A stretch of 38,508 nucleotides of DNA from Ignavibacteria bacterium (GTDB lineage Bacteria; Bacteroidota; Ignavibacteria; Ignavibacteriales; Ignavibacteriaceae). The notes beneath the pieces were generated by a model that was not told where the DNA came from, did not search any database, and worked only from the letters and a program-made list of their open reading frames with translations. The position numbers and the translations under genes were made by a program. How positions within the stretch are numbered: position 1 is the stretch's first letter; every line of letters starts with the position of its first letter. Shown here one piece after another: positions 18,724 through 27,530 of the stretch. The stretch spans positions 1 through 38,508 of the forward strand of contig JAUYAB010000019.1 of assembly GCA_030693705.1 (NCBI GenBank), in the 5' to 3' direction.

Positions 18724-20922
18724 ATGAATTCAAAAACATTTTTAAGAAATTTGAGGAGAGATCTAATTCTCATGGTTATGATATCTGGTGCTGTTTCAAC
18801 GTTTGCCCAAAATCTGGAATCACAGACAGAGCAAGTAAAATTGGGAAGAATTTGGGGAGGGGTAACAGCAAATGGAGATAAGGCTACATTTGATTATAGA
18901 AACGGATTTTTTCCGAATGACTATGATATCCTCCAATACCGCGGGCAAAATAACGATAATTTTTTCGGTTCCGGATTTATACTGGCTGCAACAAATTGGT
19001 TGGCTCCAACTCTCAAAGATTCTGTTTATAAAGTTGCAGTTTTTGGTCCTAAAAATGATTTTTTCCCGAATGGGAAAGTGGTTGTTCCAATAACAAACTA
19101 TATTCGTTATAAATTTCCCACACAAATAATTGATAATCAACCGGTTGGCATTACTGATTTTGGCGTCTATGATCCGTCGCAATTTACTAACGGGACATAC
19201 GATCAAGTAGTTGAAGGAACTTATAAAAATGTTTTGGGTGTTGAGGTGAAAAGAAAAATTATGGTTTGGAGTCAAAACTATAACGATAATTATGTTATCA
19301 TTGATGCAGAATTTACCAATGTTGGTTATACGAAGAAAACCGCAAGCGGGGGAGACTCTTTAGTTTTAGATACGTTACACAATTTTCACATTTCTTTGCA
19401 ACAAGCGATGGGCAATAACTATTATTCAGTTGGTTCACACCCAACTCCTCCATCCGGGGGAGGACCGGTTTATACCAATGTCTGGCAACATTATTACGGT
19501 GGAAGACCAAATGATTCCCTAAGAGTTTTTTATTTCTACAGCGCGGATGATCCAAATTCATCAGGTGACAATATGGGAGCTCCGGTTGTTACCCAAAGGG
19601 GCAGATTACTTAACGCAAATTTTACATTTTATACAATTCTGCATGCTTCCAAAGAGCCTTATACAAATCCCGCTCAGGATGTTGATGATTTCCTACAGCC
19701 AAAAGTAACCTATATTGGTAATGAGACAAAATTTCCAAGCCCGGAAACCGGTGAAGATGAATTTGGAAGTAAAAACTTTTGGGCTATTCGGGGAGGTTTA
19801 TCGGATCGAGATTCACTACCAGGAAGAATTCCGGGTACACATCACGGCATAAACAACGATGAGTTGGGAACTCCCGATTTTTCCAATTTCCCCTCTGGTA
19901 CAACTCAAAGTAATAACTCACGAAATTTCAGTTCATTTGGTCCTTACACTTTTGCACCAAACCAAAAAATACGAGTTGTTTTTGCCTGCGGATTTACTGG
20001 AATCGGGTATGAGAAAGCTCAGGAAATTGGTGAAAAATGGTTAAAAGGAACCTTAGAAGATCCTCAGAACATGCCTAATCCTCAAACCGGCTGGCTTCCT
20101 TCAAATTTTGCGTTTCCACAAAACGCTTCCGAACAGGATAAACGAAAAGATCGATGGATAAGTATGGGGTTAGACTCAGTAATGTTAGCAGCTTATAGGG
20201 CAAAATGGAACTTTGAACATAATTACTCAATTCCTCAAGCGCCACCACCTCCAAGTTATTTCCAAATTTCAGGTTATGCTGAAGGTGTTGAAATCAAGTG
20301 GAATGATACAGAAGCGGAGGTGATGTCTAACTTTGACGGTTATAGGATTATGAGAAAACTTTCCATTTCTGATACGGTTTTTTACAAGGAAGTATATTCG
20401 TCAGAGAGTGATGATAAAGCTGCAGAACACACATATATGGATAAAACTGTTTTGTCCGGCGCACAATATTATTATTTTATTCAAGCCAAAGCAAAGATAA
20501 GTGATAATGATTTATATGCAGATCCTACTACAAGAGGAAAGGTAATATTTAGCAATCGAGTTTATATCCCAAATATTTCTGACATTAAACCCCCCAAGTT
20601 CTACACGGATGATATGAGTCGCATAAGGATTGTACCCAATCCATATAATATTAAGGATCCTCTTTTAACTATTGCTGCCGGACTCACTGACAGACGAGGT
20701 ATAACTTTTTATAATCTGCCAACCGTAGTAACAATAAAAATATTTTCCGAGAACGGTGATCTTGTGCAAACTCTTGAACATCATCCAGTTGAAAAACATG
20801 GACTTGAATATTGGGACATGGTATCCTCCAGCCAGCAAGTAGTTAGCAGTGGAGTATATATTGCCGTATTTCAAAAACCTTCCGGTGAAATAACGTATCA
20901 GAAATTTATTGTGGTGAGGTAA
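18724..20922 (+). CDS. Large secreted protein of unknown function with Fn3-like domain and variant sorting tail
   Basis: 732 residues. N-terminal signal segment (about 1-28, arginine-rich n-region then LILMVMISGAVSTFA). Residues about 35-500 show no motif I recognise; they are rich in aromatics and Asn/Gly/Pro, as in surface beta-proteins. Residues about 512-610 look fibronectin-like (YAEGVEIKWNDTEAEV...FDGYRIMRK). The end, from about 630, is a variant of the sorting module: IRIVPNPYN replaces NYPNPFNP, followed by VVTIKIFSENGDLVQTLEH and SSGVYIAVFQKPSG. It follows the TonB receptor and is 4 nt from the PorV-like gene, so the three are probably cotranscribed. It could be a functional substitute for SusD, i.e. 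a surface glycan-capture partner of the receptor (inference). A strong SD (AGGAG) precedes the ATG. Confidence 0.65.
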   Translation: MNSKTFLRNLRRDLILMVMISGAVSTFAQNLESQTEQVKLGRIWGGVTANGDKATFDYRNGFFPNDYDILQYRGQNNDNFFGSGFILAATNWLAPTLKDSVYKVAVFGPKNDFFPNGKVVVPITNYIRYKFPTQIIDNQPVGITDFGVYDPSQFTNGTYDQVVEGTYKNVLGVEVKRKIMVWSQNYNDNYVIIDAEFTNVGYTKKTASGGDSLVLDTLHNFHISLQQAMGNNYYSVGSHPTPPSGGGPVYTNVWQHYYGGRPNDSLRVFYFYSADDPNSSGDNMGAPVVTQRGRLLNANFTFYTILHASKEPYTNPAQDVDDFLQPKVTYIGNETKFPSPETGEDEFGSKNFWAIRGGLSDRDSLPGRIPGTHHGINNDELGTPDFSNFPSGTTQSNNSRNFSSFGPYTFAPNQKIRVVFACGFTGIGYEKAQEIGEKWLKGTLEDPQNMPNPQTGWLPSNFAFPQNASEQDKRKDRWISMGLDSVMLAAYRAKWNFEHNYSIPQAPPPPSYFQISGYAEGVEIKWNDTEAEVMSNFDGYRIMRKLSISDTVFYKEVYSSESDDKAAEHTYMDKTVLSGAQYYYFIQAKAKISDNDLYADPTTRGKVIFSNRVYIPNISDIKPPKFYTDDMSRIRIVPNPYNIKDPLLTIAAGLTDRRGITFYNLPTVVTIKIFSENGDLVQTLEHHPVEKHGLEYWDMVSSSQQVVSSGVYIAVFQKPSGEITYQKFIVVR

Positions 20923-20926
20923 TAAA

Positions 20927-21931
20927 ATGAAAAAAGCTTTTATTCTTTCGTTTTTGTTGTTTGCTTCAATCAGTTTTGCACAAATAAATTTAAATAAGGT
21001 AGCTCAAAGTACTATGAACTTTCTGCTCGTGGGAACATCTCCCAGAGCGAGTGCAATAGGAGAAGCATATACGGTGCTTGGTAATAATTCTGAAAGTATG
21101 TTTTATAACCCTGCAGGTTTAACCGATATTCAAAGTGAATTTGATGTCTCAGTGAATATGACCACTTGGATTGCAGATATCAATTATTTAAGTGGCAGCG
21201 CTGCCTGGAATTTGGGAAATTACGGTGTAGTAGGAATTAATTTGTTGACGGTTGATTACGGAACAATTAACGGGACAAGTTTGATTCTTGATGGAGATCA
21301 AAGTATTTATCCTCTCGGGTATAGAGACGATGGGGAATTGGGAAATGTTGGAGCGTATGCTTTTGGAGTTGCATACGCAAAAGCAATTTCCACACAATTC
21401 TCTATTGGTGGGAACATGAAACTTGCATCTCAAAGTCTTGGTGGAAATTCTTTGGGTGCTGGAACAGTTAAACAAAACAATGCTACCAAATTAGTTTTTG
21501 ACGCAGGAGTAAAATATAAAACGGGATTTAAAAGTTTTGCGTTCGGGATGGCTATCCGCAATTTTGCTTCAAATATTAAAAGAGAAGAAATTTCGGAACA
21601 ACTTCCAATTACATTCACTTTAGGCGCAGCAATAGATTTATATGATTTCATTGAGCCGGAACATAATGATGAATCTGCTCTCAACGTAGAAGTTGATTTC
21701 CTTCACCAAAATAATTACTCGGAAAGGGTAAACTTGGGCATAGAATATAAATTAATGAAAATGCTTTTCCTCCGAGCAGGTTACCAAACAAACCGTGATT
21801 TAGCTTCATGGTCCGGTGGTGTTGGTGTTAATACATCCATCTCTGATTATGATCTTCAGTTTAATTACTCCTATTCGCGATTTGAAATTTTCGATTCTGT
21901 GAATCGAATCTCGGTTTCTTTAAACTTTTAA
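20927..21931 (+). CDS. PorV/PorQ-like outer-membrane beta-barrel protein
   Basis: 334 residues, signal peptide about 1-18 (ending SFAQ). The opening LLVGTSPRASAIGEAYTVLGNNSESMFYNPAGL is the signature of the PorV/PorQ (FadL-related, UPF0164-like) barrel family. The rest alternates as amphipathic strands and ends RISVSLNF, with the terminal Phe typical of outer-membrane barrels. PorV is a type IX secretion component that receives substrates and passes them to surface attachment; FadL relatives transport hydrophobic compounds. Located 4 nt after the surface-protein gene, with GAGG as SD in the end of that gene, so translational coupling is likely. A dedicated role in displaying the neighbouring surface protein or in solute passage is inferred, not shown. 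Confidence 0.82.
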   Translation: MKKAFILSFLLFASISFAQINLNKVAQSTMNFLLVGTSPRASAIGEAYTVLGNNSESMFYNPAGLTDIQSEFDVSVNMTTWIADINYLSGSAAWNLGNYGVVGINLLTVDYGTINGTSLILDGDQSIYPLGYRDDGELGNVGAYAFGVAYAKAISTQFSIGGNMKLASQSLGGNSLGAGTVKQNNATKLVFDAGVKYKTGFKSFAFGMAIRNFASNIKREEISEQLPITFTLGAAIDLYDFIEPEHNDESALNVEVDFLHQNNYSERVNLGIEYKLMKMLFLRAGYQTNRDLASWSGGVGVNTSISDYDLQFNYSYSRFEIFDSVNRISVSLNF

Positions 21932-22027
21932 TTTGAAGGGTTTGCTCTGTTTCTATTTTTTTTTGAATCGGTTTAAATTAATAGAACGCATGGGGGAGAA
22001 AAAATTTTCGGTTCATTTTAAGATGCT

Positions 22028-22078
22028 AAATCTGTCCTTGTTAATAATTAATTAAGTAATTAATTTCTGGTCAGATTT
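22028..22078. other. Long inverted repeat after the receptor operon
   Basis: Arms 22028-22037 and 22069-22078 match at 9 of 10 positions around a loop that itself contains an AATTAATT palindrome. No T-run follows. The whole gap 21932-22179 holds no gene. The structure may be an operon boundary or an attenuator before the next gene. Confidence 0.4.
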
Positions 22079-22179
22079 ATCATGTATTAATTACCTTGAA
22101 GTTCTTTCACATCAGTTGAGTCCATAAAAATTTAATCAGGAATAACTTAATAACAGATCACAAACAAAAAGGGAATCTT

Positions 22180-24366
22180 ATGAAAAAGTTCTTACTTCTT
22201 TTCAACGTTCTTATCATTGGCTTGATGATTACAGCCAATACATTCAGCCAGACGACGGGTGATTTTCGAAGCGCTGCTTCGGGAGTTTGGTTCGTAGCCG
22301 CAACTTGGGAAAGTTTCGACGGCACTAATTGGGTTACAGCAGCAACCACTCCAGGTTCTACCACCAATGTCACTATCCGCAGCGGTCATACCATTTCATT
22401 TGAAGCAAGTTCCAAAGCGGTTAATAAATTGATCATTGACGCAGGGGGCGCTATTGTTTGTAACGGTAGCTCTGCAAGTCCAAAATATCTCAATCTTTAT
22501 GACAGCTTGATCAATAATGGCTCATTTGGTCTTGCCACGGACGACGGATTAGGGGTTAAACCATACAACACAAATGCAGTATTAACAGGCACAGGCAATT
22601 ATTATATCTGCCGTTTTCAACCTCAAACAGCAGGCCAAACAGTAACCTTTGATGCTAATATTACTTTTCAATATTCGGGTTCTTCCGGCACGGGTGGGTC
22701 AGCAGTTTATGCTAATGGCAAGGAGGGAGTTAATTTAGTTATTAATGCCGGGAAAACGATAACCATTGGAAGTAATGCAAATTTTACTGTTGGAACCGGT
22801 TCAGGTTCCGACGGCGCTAATGGTATGAACGTAACGGTTAACGGAACACTCACTTTTACTCCATCTGGAAGTGGGAGCAATTTTAGTCTTCGACCTGGCG
22901 TTGGAAAAGTTTATAATCTTATGGTAAATGGAACAGTTAATTTAGCAAGCGACCTTCTTGCAAATGGCGGAGGGACAGCCAATATTACAATTAACAATGG
23001 CGGAGTGATTAATCATCTATCTACGGGAAGAAATGTTGATATTTCAGGAGATTCAACTAATATTGCTTTTGTTGGGACAGGGAAAATAAATTTAGGAGCT
23101 AACACACTTCTTCTTGGAAAACCCTTTTCCGGTACTTCTGCAAATTTAAGTGCAGATGCAACATCTTCATTAAAATTGATGGGAACTGTTGCCAACATTA
23201 ATATCCCGGGCTTTATTAATTCGTTGAATGCTCTGGAATTAAACAATTCATTCGGAACAACTCTTCAGGGTCCATTATCTCTTGCTAAACTTACCTTAAA
23301 AAACGGAAACTTAGTAACTTCAACCTATACTTTAACATTACGCGATGGTGGATCAATCTCCGGTGAAGACAGTGCGAGGTATGTTATTGGAAAACTAGTA
23401 ACAACTCAAACAGTGTTGGCTGACTCAGTTTCATCCTTAGGTGGTGTTGGTGTTGCTTTGGGCGCCGGTATTGATAATTTAGGCGATGTAACGGTTACAC
23501 GAGTTTCCGGCATCAATGGTGAAGTTACAATTGCCGGAAAATCCGGGATAGCCAGAAGGTGGACGGTCACTTCATCTAATCCTCCGACCAACGGAAGAGA
23601 TTTATCTTTTACCTGGGTAAAAGATGATGATAATGGTAAAGACATGACAAAAGCCACTATTTACAAGAGTAATGACGCCGGAGTTCATTGGTTTGCTGTG
23701 GGAACCGAACAGAATATTGTTGTTGATACTTTGAGAACAAGAACAATAAAAGTAAACACTACTTCATTTTCGGATTGGACGGTAAGTGATGATGCTAATG
23801 CTTTACCTGTGGAATTGGTAACCTTTAGTGCATCTGTTTCTGGAAAAGATATTGTTCTCTCATGGAAGACAGCAACAGAATTAAACAATAGAGGTTGGGA
23901 TGTAGAACGCGAAAACACTAATTCAAAATCATGGGTAAAAGTTGGTTTTGTAAATGGTGTTGGTACAACGCTAACTCCGAACAACTATTCATTTACTGAT
24001 AAAAATGTTACCAGTGGAAAATATCTTTATCGATTAAAACAAGTTGATAACGATGGAACTTCCACTTACGGAAAAACCGTTGAAGTAGACTTCCAGGGAA
24101 AACCGTTAACCTATGCGCTCGACAATTATCCAAATCCATTCAATCCTGAAACAAAGATCAGATTTGAGATTCCGGTAACTTCATTTGTTAATGTTTCCGT
24201 TTACAATGTTCTTGGCGAAAAAGTTGCAACATTGGTTAATGAAAGCATGGAACAGGGTGTTTATGAAAAGAGTTTCGGAGCAAACAATCTTACAAGCGGT
24301 GTTTATATTTATAAACTTTCTGCCGGTTCGTACACCATCACAAAAAAGATGATGTTGACGAAATAA
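22180..24366 (+). CDS. Secreted beta-solenoid protein with G8-like start and sorting module, function unknown
   Basis: 728 residues; signal peptide about 1-23 (ending TFSQ). Residues about 26-85 (GDFRSAASGVWFVAATWESFDGTNWVT) match the mature N-terminus of the CE8 protein at 9426 (GDYKSKADGNWGDVTTWQVYDGSAWID) and, more loosely, the protein at 7184. The middle is Gly/Asn/Thr-rich strand repeats. From about 540 comes a fibronectin-like module (LPVELVTFSASVSG...YRLKQVDNDGTSTYG), then DNYPNPFNPETKIRF and the sorting tail. No catalytic motif is recognised. It lies between the uptake triplet and a PL1 lyase, so a role as a surface scaffold or pectin-binding protein is plausible but untested. SD AAGGGA precedes the ATG. 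A good terminator follows. Confidence 0.7.
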   Translation: MKKFLLLFNVLIIGLMITANTFSQTTGDFRSAASGVWFVAATWESFDGTNWVTAATTPGSTTNVTIRSGHTISFEASSKAVNKLIIDAGGAIVCNGSSASPKYLNLYDSLINNGSFGLATDDGLGVKPYNTNAVLTGTGNYYICRFQPQTAGQTVTFDANITFQYSGSSGTGGSAVYANGKEGVNLVINAGKTITIGSNANFTVGTGSGSDGANGMNVTVNGTLTFTPSGSGSNFSLRPGVGKVYNLMVNGTVNLASDLLANGGGTANITINNGGVINHLSTGRNVDISGDSTNIAFVGTGKINLGANTLLLGKPFSGTSANLSADATSSLKLMGTVANINIPGFINSLNALELNNSFGTTLQGPLSLAKLTLKNGNLVTSTYTLTLRDGGSISGEDSARYVIGKLVTTQTVLADSVSSLGGVGVALGAGIDNLGDVTVTRVSGINGEVTIAGKSGIARRWTVTSSNPPTNGRDLSFTWVKDDDNGKDMTKATIYKSNDAGVHWFAVGTEQNIVVDTLRTRTIKVNTTSFSDWTVSDDANALPVELVTFSASVSGKDIVLSWKTATELNNRGWDVERENTNSKSWVKVGFVNGVGTTLTPNNYSFTDKNVTSGKYLYRLKQVDNDGTSTYGKTVEVDFQGKPLTYALDNYPNPFNPETKIRFEIPVTSFVNVSVYNVLGEKVATLVNESMEQGVYEKSFGANNLTSGVYIYKLSAGSYTITKKMMLTK

Positions 24367-24380
24367 TTTCTTCACTTAAA

Positions 24381-24421
24381 AAAGAGATTCCATCTTATTA
24401 AAAGGTGGAATCTTTTTTTTT
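24381..24421 (+). terminator. Rho-independent terminator
   Basis: A 12-bp stem (24385-24396 with 24402-24413, one G-T pair), 5-nt loop, then a run of nine T. An A-run on the left side may allow use in both directions. It closes the 22180 gene and implies a separate promoter for the PL1 gene at 24607. Confidence 0.85.
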
Positions 24422-24483
24422 CAAAAAAAACATTCTAACAATCTGTTAGTTTATCGAACTGAAATTAGTTGTATGGATTAGAT

Positions 24484-24537
24484 TTTTCACCTTCCAAAAA
24501 AACAGTATGAATTTACTACTTTAGCCGAAGGTGAAAA
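24484..24537. promoter_or_regulatory. Perfect 11-bp inverted repeat upstream of the multidomain PL1 gene
   Basis: TTTTCACCTTC (24484-24494) and GAAGGTGAAAA (24527-24537) are exact reverse complements, 32 nt apart, about 70 nt before the start codon. It could be a paired operator or a leader hairpin. The rest of the 24422-24606 gap holds a small CTAACA-ATC-TGTTAG hairpin and no gene. Confidence 0.45.
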
Positions 24538-24606
24538 GAGTATGTTCATCTACATAATTTAATTAAACGATAAAGCCAAATAGCCATTCCGGATTTTTTC
24601 AATACT

Positions 24607-27495
24607 ATGTATCAAAAAATAGTTGCTCTAATTCTCATAACCTTTGTTTTCATCAACACAGAAATTTATAGTCAAACCGCTGCAGCAGTGTGGCACCTTA
24701 CTGCCGATCAATCTGTTATTGCCGCCGGTGATGTAACACCCAGCGAACAAGAATTATCGAACATGCAGGTAAAATATGTAAGTAATGTTCAGAGAAGCAG
24801 TCCTACAGGTACTGCAGGCACATGGCCTTCTGAAAGTTCAGAAAATGTTACTCGATTTATGCAGTTTAGGATTTCACCGACACAAGGAAATCTCTTGAAT
24901 GTTACTTCACTATCCCTATTCTTATATGCCAGCGCCGGAAGCGGAATGCGGGCGAACGTCTATTATTCAAAAGATTCCACCTTCACTGACCGGACACAAA
25001 TCGGAAGCACTTTCAGTTTAAGCAGTACTGCCCCGGTTGCGCCAAATGCAACAGCCGGGCCAAATATTTCGATAAAAGATAACGAAACTTTTTATTTAAG
25101 AATTTATCCATGGTACACAACCAGCACAACAACTAAATATTTAATTGCCTATTCAGTTGTTATTAACGGAAACACAAATTCGATGGTTTCTGTTTTTACT
25201 TCTGTAAATACTTTAGAAAAATTTCTCCAGTATCCCGATTCATTATCAAGTACACAATTTTATTTCGTTTCAGGAACGAATCTCTCCGAAAATGTAGTAG
25301 TAACTCCTCCGGAGAATTTTGAAATTTCGAAAGACAGCGGCACAATCTGGAATAATTCTTCTTCACCGATAACCTTAACACAAACCGGCGGTGTTATTGA
25401 TGGACAACCGGTTTCGATAGCTGTTAGATTACATGCTGCAAATCCCGGTAGTTATAGCGGAGAGATTACACACTCAAGCGGTGGTGCGCTTACAAGATTG
25501 GTTCAAGTCTATGGCTCACATTTACCGAAGGAACCGACAAAACAAGCATCCATTACTTTTGGTGAAGCGACAGGTCATTCGATACAAGTAATTTTTCCCG
25601 GAGGCGATGGCGAAAAAAGAGTTTTAGTTATTAAAGCCGATAATCCCGTTAATTGGTTCCCAAATGATGGTGAACAATATTCCGGTGTTTCAAATAATTT
25701 TCTTTCGGCTGAAGATAAAGGAAGTGGAAATAAAATCGTTTATGAAGGAACCGATACAAGCATTGCGGTAATCGGTTTATCAAGCAACATGAAATATTAT
25801 TTTGCAGTTTATGAATATAATTCAGCCGACAACGGATCACAAAATTATCTAATCACTAAACCGGGAACCGGCAGTGTACCAACAGTAGCAGTTGCTGCAC
25901 TTTTAACCAATCCTGATTTACTTGCGTTCGGAAATTTAGCGGCTAACAAAGATACGTTGGTAAAAAATTATAGTTTATCAGGTTCTCTTCTTACTTCAGG
26001 TGGCGGAAATATTTCTATTACAGCGCCCGAAGGATTTGAAATTTCTTTAGCTCGTACTTCCGGATTCTCTTCAACTATTTTGCTTCCTTATTTGGGAGAT
26101 TCACTTTCCAGCTCAATAATTTATGTGCGTTTTATTCCTACGGCATTAAAGACTTACAACGAAACCATTACTAACACCGGTGGCGGAACTTCCGTTAATA
26201 TCCCGGTTTTTGGTGTTGGAGTGAAAGAGGTAATAGATGCCAACTTTCCGGTTGGGTTCGCCTCATTGAATGGCGGTACTACCGGCGGAACAGGCGGTGA
26301 TACGGTTACTGCTGCCAATGCGCAGCAAATTGCCGACATTATGAAGTTACGCGAAAAAGGAATTAATACTCCGTTAATAATTTATATATCGGGAGTGCTG
26401 AGCGGTTTTTCAACAGAGATTTCTGTAAAACGAACAAGCAACATTTCAATTATTGGATTAGGAAATGATGCTGAATTTCTTGGATTCGGGATGAAAATTG
26501 TAGATTGCAAAAACATTATTGTCCGTAATATTTTATTTGCTGATTGTAAGGTTGATGAAAAAGACGGCGTCTCAATTGATGGAAGCAGTAACGTTTGGAT
26601 TGATCATTGCACTTTTACAGACAGCCCTTCGAGCGATCCTTCGGGTAATAGTCACGATGGAGAATTAGATATTAAAAGCGGCGCATTTAATGTCACTGTT
26701 TCATATAACCATTTTATGAATCACAGAAAAACTTGTTTGCTTGGTCATACACCGGATCAGGTTTCCGATACAACAATGAAAGTTACTTATTACAGAAATT
26801 GGTTTGATGGAACTTATTCACGGCATCCGAGAATAAGATTTGCAAAAGCACATCTTCTCAATAATCTTTATTCTAACAACGGCGTTAATGGTGGGTATGG
26901 AGTCGGGATTACCTGTCAAGCTCAGGTATTGGTAGAAGGAAATTATTTTGAAAACACGCCAACGCCTATTTTAATATCTACAGTTAATGATTTCGGTGAA
27001 ACTCTGAGCGGAGATCCGGCTGGATTTGTAAAAACGCTTGATAATTACATACTCCATTCAGGGGTGTTGGTGGAGAATTTAACGGGCTATAATTTCGATC
27101 CGAGGATATATTACAGTTACACTCCCACCGATGCTCAAAGTATAAAAGATATTGTTATGCAAAATGCAGGCGCTGCAAAATTAGATCCGGTTGCAATTAA
27201 CGAATCTCAAAATTCCAATTCATCTTTATCTTTTAATTTATTACAGAATTATCCAAACCCGTTTAATCCGGAAACAGTGATCAGTTGGCAGTTGGCAGTC
27301 GGCGGTTACGTAACATTAAAAATATATGATGTTCTTGGAAATGAAGTAACAAGGCTTGTTAACGAATATCAATCCGAAGGAATTCATCACAAAATATTTT
27401 CAGTTGAAAAGAATACATTTGCTTCAGGCATTTATTTCTATCAACTGCAAGCGGGTAGTTTTATGCAGATGAAGAAAATGGTCATTTTAAAGTGA
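24607..27495 (+). CDS. Multidomain pectate lyase (PL1) with Ig-like domains and sorting module
   Basis: 962 residues; signal peptide about 1-22 (IYSQ). N-terminal region (about 25-195) is an unknown beta-domain. Two related Ig-like repeats flank a fibronectin-like segment: about 198-302 and 435-542, each with PENFEIS/PEGFEIS. PL1 catalytic domain about 545-850: starts VGFASLNGGTTGGTGG, has NVWIDHCTF (conserved WIDH near 663), DGELDIKSG, and SRHPRIRF (near 738) with the catalytic arginine. It is of the PelC/PelB type, distinct from the shorter PL1 pair at 2556 and 3932. Tail from about 878: QNYPNPFNPETVISW, LGNEVTRLVN, SGIYFYQLQAG. Predicted extracellular. No clear SD precedes the ATG. The stop overlaps a possible GTG start of the next gene (GTGA at 27492-27495). 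Confidence 0.92.
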   Translation: MYQKIVALILITFVFINTEIYSQTAAAVWHLTADQSVIAAGDVTPSEQELSNMQVKYVSNVQRSSPTGTAGTWPSESSENVTRFMQFRISPTQGNLLNVTSLSLFLYASAGSGMRANVYYSKDSTFTDRTQIGSTFSLSSTAPVAPNATAGPNISIKDNETFYLRIYPWYTTSTTTKYLIAYSVVINGNTNSMVSVFTSVNTLEKFLQYPDSLSSTQFYFVSGTNLSENVVVTPPENFEISKDSGTIWNNSSSPITLTQTGGVIDGQPVSIAVRLHAANPGSYSGEITHSSGGALTRLVQVYGSHLPKEPTKQASITFGEATGHSIQVIFPGGDGEKRVLVIKADNPVNWFPNDGEQYSGVSNNFLSAEDKGSGNKIVYEGTDTSIAVIGLSSNMKYYFAVYEYNSADNGSQNYLITKPGTGSVPTVAVAALLTNPDLLAFGNLAANKDTLVKNYSLSGSLLTSGGGNISITAPEGFEISLARTSGFSSTILLPYLGDSLSSSIIYVRFIPTALKTYNETITNTGGGTSVNIPVFGVGVKEVIDANFPVGFASLNGGTTGGTGGDTVTAANAQQIADIMKLREKGINTPLIIYISGVLSGFSTEISVKRTSNISIIGLGNDAEFLGFGMKIVDCKNIIVRNILFADCKVDEKDGVSIDGSSNVWIDHCTFTDSPSSDPSGNSHDGELDIKSGAFNVTVSYNHFMNHRKTCLLGHTPDQVSDTTMKVTYYRNWFDGTYSRHPRIRFAKAHLLNNLYSNNGVNGGYGVGITCQAQVLVEGNYFENTPTPILISTVNDFGETLSGDPAGFVKTLDNYILHSGVLVENLTGYNFDPRIYYSYTPTDAQSIKDIVMQNAGAAKLDPVAINESQNSNSSLSFNLLQNYPNPFNPETVISWQLAVGGYVTLKIYDVLGNEVTRLVNEYQSEGIHHKIFSVEKNTFASGIYFYQLQAGSFMQMKKMVILK

Positions 27496-27530
27496 GACAA
27501 ACCATTGCACAACTATTCACACTATTCTAC

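Noticed and set aside
18820-19275. 151-codon frame on the minus strand
   Set aside because: Lies wholly inside the 18724 gene on the opposite strand; no family resemblance and no ribosome site seen.
27492-27530. GTG start for GH105 overlapping the previous stop codon
   Set aside because: Possible by translational coupling, but it puts 13 residues before a complete signal peptide that begins at ATG 27531; kept only as an alternative.
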